64,000 nucleotides of DNA, taken from an uncultured Acetatifactor sp. (GTDB lineage: Bacteria > Bacillota > Clostridia > Lachnospirales > Lachnospiraceae). Under the pieces are notes generated by a model. The model was given only the letters and a program-made list of their open reading frames with translations. It was not told the origin of the DNA and made no database searches. The position numbers and the translations under genes are program-made. Of the stretch, positions 59,101 through 64,000 are shown one piece after another. Position 1 is the first letter of the stretch. Every line of letters starts with the position of its first letter. The stretch is taken from the NCBI GenBank assembly GCA_910586775.1, contig CAJUJN010000007.1, positions 35,334-99,333 of the forward strand, read 5' to 3'.

Positions 59101-61170
59101 ATGGAGAAAAGTTCCTCTGTCACGGAGATAAAAGGGGTAGGCGAGAAGACATGCAGCCTGCTCGCAAAACTGAATATTCATACCACAGGCGATCTTCTCG
59201 CCGCATATCCGAGAGATTATGAGACCTACGGGGAATTCGTGGAAATCGCCAGACTGTCTCCCGGATCAGTCTGCGCCGTCCATGCCGCAGTCTCCGGAAT
59301 TCCCAATGAAAAAAGAACCGGAAAGCTTCATATCCTCAACGTGAAGATTGCCGATTCTTCCGGAATCCTGCAGCTGACCTTTTACAATATGCCTTTCCTG
59401 AAGAAGACTCTGAAAAGGGGCGGCTTCTATATCTTCCGGGGCATGGTGCAGAGCCGCGGAACAGCCAGGATTATGGAGCAGCCGAAGATATTCTCAATGG
59501 AGGAGTATCAGAATCTGACCGGCCGGCTCATTCCCCGTTATTCCCTCACCAAAGGGCTGACAGACCATGCGATGCAGAAATATATGAGACAGGCGCTGTC
59601 TCTCTGTGAATTCGAGCCGGAATACTATAACCGGGAGCTTCTGGAAAAAAATCAGCTGATCTCGGAGCGGGAAGCAGTGGAAACCATCCATTTCCCGGAT
59701 GACTACGATTCCATGATAAAAGCGAGAAAGAGGCTGGTTTTTGACGAATTTTTTACCTTTCTGTTTCTGATGCGGAAAAATAAGGAGTTCAGTGAGCAGC
59801 TGGAGAACCATTACAGGATGCCGGAAACAGCCGATGCAGCCCGTTTTCTGGAACGCCTCCCTTTTCCGCTGACCGGGGCACAGGAAAAGGTATGGATGGA
59901 GATAAAGGAAGATCTCAACAGCCCTTACTGCATGAACCGTCTGATTCAGGGCGATGTAGGCTCCGGGAAAACCATTGTGGCGGTACTGGCGCTGCTGACG
60001 GCTGCCGCTAACGGTTATCAGGGAGCCCTGATGGCGCCTACGGAGGTACTGGCGGTACAGCATTATGAGACGATTCAGGGTTATATTCAAAAGTACGGGC
60101 TGATTTTCCGTCCCGTGCTTCTGGTCGGCTCCATGAGCGCAAAAGAGAAAAAGGAGGTCTATGGGAAGATTGCTTCCGGTGAGGCGAATCTGGTCATAGG
60201 CACTCACGCACTGATACAGGAAAGGGTGCAATACAGCCATCTGGCGCTGGTGGTTACAGACGAGCAGCACCGCTTCGGCGTCAGGCAGCGGGAGCATCTG
60301 GCAGAGAAAGGAAATGCGCCGCATATTCTGGTGATGAGCGCCACACCCATTCCCAGGACCCTTGCCATTATTTTGTACGGAGACCTCCATATCTCCGTCA
60401 TCGATGAGCTGCCTGCGGAGCGGCTGCCCATCAGGAACTGTGTGGTCAATACTTCCTGGCGTCCCAATGCCTATAAATTCATCATCGGAGAAGTGGATAA
60501 GGGAAGACAGGTATATGTCATATGCCCCCAGGTGGAGGGCGACCCGGAATCCGAAAGCGGGCTTTCCCTGGAAAATGTGGTGGATTACACGGAGAAGCTG
60601 AAAGGAACGCTGCCTCCCCGAATACGCATCGCCTATCTGCACGGCAAAATGCGTCCGGCTGACAAAAACAGGATCATGGAAGAATTTGCGGCGCAGACAC
60701 TGGATGTGCTGGTATCCACCACGGTTATCGAGGTGGGGATCAACGTTCCCAACGCTACCGTGATGATGGTGGAAAATGCGGAACGTTTCGGCCTTGCACA
60801 GCTGCATCAGCTGCGGGGACGAGTGGGAAGAGGGGAGCATCAGAGCTACTGCATCTTTGTCAGCGGAGACGAGAAGGAAGACACCATGGAGCGCCTGAAG
60901 ATTCTGAACAAATCCAACGACGGCTTCTTTATTGCATCGGAGGACCTGAAGCTGCGGGGCCCCGGAGATTTGTTCGGTATCCGGCAGAGCGGCGAGTTTT
61001 CTTTCCGTATGGGAGACATTTATACGGATGCTCCCGTGCTGAAGCTGGCATCGGATGCGGTGGAGAAACTCCTGCGGGAAGACCCGGAACTGGCGAAGCA
61101 GGAAAATGCCGCTCTGCGGGAGCACCTTTCTGCTGCTGCCGCAAACAGTGTTGACTTTCGTTCGATATAA
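59101..61170 (+). CDS. recG: ATP-dependent DNA helicase RecG
   Basis: About 689 residues from ATG 59101 (MEKSSSVTEIKGVGEKTCSL), six bases after GAGGG. The wedge/OB domain lies in the N-terminus; Walker A GDVGSGKTIV from about residue 284, DEQHRFGVRQRE, SATPIPRTLAI, then helicase motifs IV-VI (STTVIEVGINVPNATVMMVE, QLRGRVGRGEHQSYCIF). RecG reverses stalled replication forks and moves branches. It follows fakA, as in Firmicutes (yloV...recG). Confidence 0.96.
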   Translation: MEKSSSVTEIKGVGEKTCSLLAKLNIHTTGDLLAAYPRDYETYGEFVEIARLSPGSVCAVHAAVSGIPNEKRTGKLHILNVKIADSSGILQLTFYNMPFLKKTLKRGGFYIFRGMVQSRGTARIMEQPKIFSMEEYQNLTGRLIPRYSLTKGLTDHAMQKYMRQALSLCEFEPEYYNRELLEKNQLISEREAVETIHFPDDYDSMIKARKRLVFDEFFTFLFLMRKNKEFSEQLENHYRMPETADAARFLERLPFPLTGAQEKVWMEIKEDLNSPYCMNRLIQGDVGSGKTIVAVLALLTAAANGYQGALMAPTEVLAVQHYETIQGYIQKYGLIFRPVLLVGSMSAKEKKEVYGKIASGEANLVIGTHALIQERVQYSHLALVVTDEQHRFGVRQREHLAEKGNAPHILVMSATPIPRTLAIILYGDLHISVIDELPAERLPIRNCVVNTSWRPNAYKFIIGEVDKGRQVYVICPQVEGDPESESGLSLENVVDYTEKLKGTLPPRIRIAYLHGKMRPADKNRIMEEFAAQTLDVLVSTTVIEVGINVPNATVMMVENAERFGLAQLHQLRGRVGRGEHQSYCIFVSGDEKEDTMERLKILNKSNDGFFIASEDLKLRGPGDLFGIRQSGEFSFRMGDIYTDAPVLKLASDAVEKLLREDPELAKQENAALREHLSAAAANSVDFRSI

Positions 61171-61415
61171 CAGTAAAATAATACATGAAATCGGCACAGC
61201 CGGCACTCAACCTGCGCAGAAGATCATTTGTAATACCAGAGTTGTTTTGTCAATAAAGACCCGGTTCGGCCAGATGCGAAGAGCAGAGTACATCTTCGAT
61301 ATACGGGAAAATAAACCCGAAAAGAGAGAAGACATATAAAGCAGCATGCAGCCGCAAATATGCCTGTGACACAGGGCAGGGCGGCGAAGCGTACATGCGG
61401 AAATGAGGGAAGCGT

Positions 61416-62285
61416 ATGCCTAATGTAGCAATTGTAACAGACAGTAACAGCGGAATCACCCAGGCAGCCGCCAAAGAGCTTGGCGTGTATGTCCTGCCAA
61501 TGCCTTTTATGATCAATGAGGAAACCTTTTTCGAGGATATCGACCTGAGCCAGGAGGAATTCTATGAGAAACTCTCTTCCGGGGCGAATATCGGAACCAG
61601 CCAGCCCAGTCCGGAATCGGTTATGAAGCTGTGGGACGGCCTTTTAAGGGACTATGACGAAATAGTCCATATCCCCATGAGCAGCGGTCTCTCCGGTTCC
61701 TGCCAGAGCGCCTTAATCCTTGCAGAGGACTATCAGGGCAGGGTCCAGGTGGTAAATAATCAACGGATTTCCGTTACCCAGCGCCAGTCCTGCCTGGATG
61801 CAAAGCTTCTGGCTGCCAAAGGAAGGAATGCGAAGGAAATCAAGGAATTTCTGGAGGCGGACAAGTTTAACAGCAGCATCTATATCATGCTGGATATGCT
61901 GTATTACCTGAAAAAAGGCGGACGGATAACCCCGGCGGCTGCGGCAATCGGCACCATGCTTCGTCTGAAGCCGGTACTGCAGATTCAGGGTGAGAAGCTG
62001 GACGCCTTCGCAAAGGCAAGAACCACCAATCAGGGCAAGAGCATCATGATCAATGCCATCAAAAACGATATTGAGAGCAGATTCGGCGGAATGACGGAGG
62101 ATAAGCATATCTGGCTGCAGATTGCCCATACGGCAAACCGGGAGGCAGCCGAGGCTTATAAGGAAGAGATTCTGGCACAGTTTCCCGGGTACGATATCCA
62201 TATTGATCCCCTGTCTCTAAGCGTAGCCTGCCACATCGGGCCGGGGGCTCTGGCGTTTGCGTGCTGTAAAAAGATTGTGGTTTGA
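61416..62285 (+). CDS. DegV family fatty-acid-binding protein (FakB-like)
   Basis: 289 residues. VAIVTDSNSGITQAAAKELG, GTSQPSPE, HIPMSSGLSGSCQSA and LYYLKKGGRITPAAAAIGTM are DegV landmarks. DegV/FakB proteins bind a fatty acid and present it to FakA for phosphorylation, feeding exogenous acids to lipid synthesis. AAGCGT after GAGGGAAG precedes ATG 61416. The 245-bp gap after recG shows no other gene. Confidence 0.92.
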   Translation: MPNVAIVTDSNSGITQAAAKELGVYVLPMPFMINEETFFEDIDLSQEEFYEKLSSGANIGTSQPSPESVMKLWDGLLRDYDEIVHIPMSSGLSGSCQSALILAEDYQGRVQVVNNQRISVTQRQSCLDAKLLAAKGRNAKEIKEFLEADKFNSSIYIMLDMLYYLKKGGRITPAAAAIGTMLRLKPVLQIQGEKLDAFAKARTTNQGKSIMINAIKNDIESRFGGMTEDKHIWLQIAHTANREAAEAYKEEILAQFPGYDIHIDPLSLSVACHIGPGALAFACCKKIVV

Positions 62286-62378
62286 GAAGCATTTGTCACT
62301 TATGTGCTTTGGTTTGAACCGCAGTTGAAAGAGGCCCTCATATGTGAGAGGAGCAGGGCGCTGCAGAGGAGGCGGTGT

Positions 62379-63962
62379 ATGCCTAAAGTATTCAATGTTA
62401 CCGGATTGTGTGTTCCCGAACAGAATTATATGGTGGATCTTACTGACAGGGTTCATCTGATTATATCTGAGTATATTTGCAAAAATAAGTATTTTACGAT
62501 AAACAGAGCCCGCCAGTACGGAAAAACCACATTATTGTATTGTCTGGAAAAAGAGCTGAAAGAAGACTATATTGTAGTAAGCCTGAGCTTTGAGGCTGCC
62601 GATGAATACTTTCAATCTGCTTATACGCTGGCAGAGGGATTGACGCTGGATATTGCGGACTGTCTGCGTTTGCAGGGTGTATCAGAGGATATAATCGAAG
62701 CCTGGTGCCGCCCCGTATCGGAACGTTTTCCCATGCGGGATCTGGGAAAGAAGATTACGGAACTGTGCCGCAGTTGTGAAAAAGGTATCATCCTGATGAT
62801 CGACGAGGTTGATAAAAGTTCGGATAATCAGATATTTCTGTCTTTTCTGGGATTGCTCCGCGCAAAATATCTGGATCAGTTAAAGAAAAAAGATGAAACC
62901 TTTCAGTCCGTCATTCTGGTCGGAGTCTATGATATCAGGAATCTGAAACTGAAATTACATCCGCATCAGGAACCGAAGTATAACAGTCCCTGGAATATTG
63001 CAGCGGATTTCAGGCTGGATATGAACTTCAGCAGACAGGAGATTGCCTCCATGTTGACGGAATATGAGAATGACCGCTGTACGGAAATGGATATTTCGCA
63101 CATTTCCCATCTGATTTACGAGTATACCTCCGGTTATCCCTATCTGGTATCCAAAATCTGCCAGCTTACAGAGGAACAAATCACGGGGACAAAGCTTTTT
63201 CCGGACAGGAAAAGGGCATGGAGCCGTGAAGGTATCTCTGCCGCAGAGATGCTGCTGCGAAAAGAGTCCAATTCCCTGTTTGATGACTTGATGAAAAAGT
63301 TGGCGGACTACCCCGAACTGAAACGGATGCTCCGGGAGATGCTTTTCAGCGGCAGTCTTTTTCCTTTTGACCGGGACAATCATCTGACACAGTTGGGCGT
63401 TACTCTTGGCTTTTTCAAGGAAGAAAAGGGATATATAGTCATTCAAAACCGCATTTTTGAGACCAGGCTGTATGATTTCTTTCTTTCAGAGGAAGCCTTA
63501 AACAACGCCGTTTACCGCCAGGCATTGACTGAGCGGAATCAGTTTGTCGATGAAGACGTGCTGAACATGAAGCTTGTAATGGAGAAATTCTGCCAGCATT
63601 TTACGGAAGTATATGGTGACAACGATGCCAGATTTGTTGAAGAAGAGGGAAGAAAGCTTTTTCTTCTATATTTAAAGCCGATTATTAACGGAACCGGCAA
63701 TTACTATATCGAAGCGCAAACGAGGAATTTGAAAAGAACAGATATCATAGTAGACTATCTCGGACAGCAATATATAATAGAATTAAAAATCTGGCATGGA
63801 GAGGAATACAACAGAAAAGGGGAAATACAGTTATCAGACTACCTGGAAATTTATGGACTAAGTACAGGATATTTATTAAACTTTAGTTTCAATAAGAAGA
63901 AGCAGACTGGAATGCGGGAAATCGTACTGGACGGAAAACGGATCTTTGAGATGGTTGTTTAG
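62379..63962 (+). CDS. AAA ATPase with PD-(D/E)XK nuclease-like C-terminus
   Basis: About 527 residues from ATG 62379, six bases after AGGAGG. The ATPase domain has RARQYGKTTLLYCLEKEL (a minimal Walker A), Walker B ILMIDEVDK and a winged-helix-like region (HLIYEYTSGYPYLVSKICQL). The C-terminal 80 residues (KRTDIIVDYLGQQYIIELKI, W) fit the D...ExK nuclease core. Such proteins form a large, multicopy family in gut Clostridia and Bacteroidetes with unproven function; defence, mobile-element or regulatory roles have been suggested. No partner gene lies next to it within the window. Confidence 0.8.
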   Translation: MPKVFNVTGLCVPEQNYMVDLTDRVHLIISEYICKNKYFTINRARQYGKTTLLYCLEKELKEDYIVVSLSFEAADEYFQSAYTLAEGLTLDIADCLRLQGVSEDIIEAWCRPVSERFPMRDLGKKITELCRSCEKGIILMIDEVDKSSDNQIFLSFLGLLRAKYLDQLKKKDETFQSVILVGVYDIRNLKLKLHPHQEPKYNSPWNIAADFRLDMNFSRQEIASMLTEYENDRCTEMDISHISHLIYEYTSGYPYLVSKICQLTEEQITGTKLFPDRKRAWSREGISAAEMLLRKESNSLFDDLMKKLADYPELKRMLREMLFSGSLFPFDRDNHLTQLGVTLGFFKEEKGYIVIQNRIFETRLYDFFLSEEALNNAVYRQALTERNQFVDEDVLNMKLVMEKFCQHFTEVYGDNDARFVEEEGRKLFLLYLKPIINGTGNYYIEAQTRNLKRTDIIVDYLGQQYIIELKIWHGEEYNRKGEIQLSDYLEIYGLSTGYLLNFSFNKKKQTGMREIVLDGKRIFEMVV

Positions 63963-64000
63963 CATCAAAAACGATATCTCTGAACTTTACGATTCCTGGT

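Noticed and set aside
59494..61206. Very long minus-strand reading frame over recG
   Set aside because: The plus-strand RecG is unmistakable; the opposite frame has no domain and reflects codon bias of the real gene.

Overview
The window reads as the chromosome of a spore-forming, anaerobic, low-to-medium GC Clostridia, most probably a Lachnospiraceae gut bacterium. This rests on gene content and conserved gene order: a Firmicutes ylxM-ffh-rpsP-khpA-rimM-trmD-rplS-lepB-rbgA-rnhB-ylqG-ylqH-yraN block, rpmB divergent from an asp23/fakA/recG block, a GerW (YtfJ) spore protein and many Shine-Dalgarno-led starts. No rRNA, tRNA or CRISPR array was recognised.

Layout. 1-9600: a DUF1854 protein with its ABC exporter, mutS, and a tldD/pmbA pair separated by a 31-bp tandem repeat. 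9730-10187: wreck of a PIN-domain gene. 10203-25603: an A+T-rich integrated element of about 15.4 kb, bounded by an exact 16-bp direct repeat. It carries a divergent XRE repressor, an excisionase-like gene, a primase-helicase (frameshifted), an iteron-like candidate origin, an ERCC4 nuclease, a possible small-terminase-like HTH protein, two distantly paralogous 350-residue proteins, its own sigma-70-family factor, a complete-looking type I toxin/antisense module, a second XRE switch, DUF5348 and other small proteins, and a tyrosine integrase broken by an amber codon. It has no relaxase, conjugation, portal, capsid or tail gene. The best reading is a phage-satellite-like or otherwise defective integrated replicon. 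25600-37600: the SRP/ribosome/signal-peptidase operon region, including a TrmD-GNAT fusion and three signal peptidases. 37787-39388: ilvN-ilvC. 39694-46353: a sodium/solute symporter, a BlaI/M56-peptidase pair whose sensor half is made of RCC1-like repeats, and L-fucose isomerase. 46674-56300: zapA, a U32 peptidase, an FtsW/RodA-PBP pair, a Nudix hydrolase, DUF2953, GerW and a DsbA-like protein. 56447-63962: rpmB, asp23 (yloU), fakA, recG, degV (fakB-like) and an AAA ATPase/nuclease-like protein.

How the parts fit. The element sits in the promoter of the essential ylxM-ffh operon. The repeated core carries the first four bases of the -35 hexamer, so insertion leaves the promoter intact. The element's integrase and primase are both broken as read, so it is probably immobile unless readthrough, slippage or a helper rescues it. 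A chromosome-wide peculiarity is the presence of low-complexity or tandem-repeat inserts inside housekeeping proteins (RimM, the TrmD linker, U32 peptidase, FakA, the FliK-like protein, DUF2953), alongside non-coding tandem repeats.

Limits. All assignments come from reading sequence and motif knowledge; no database search was run. Start sites were chosen by ribosome binding site position and often differ from the longest open frame.
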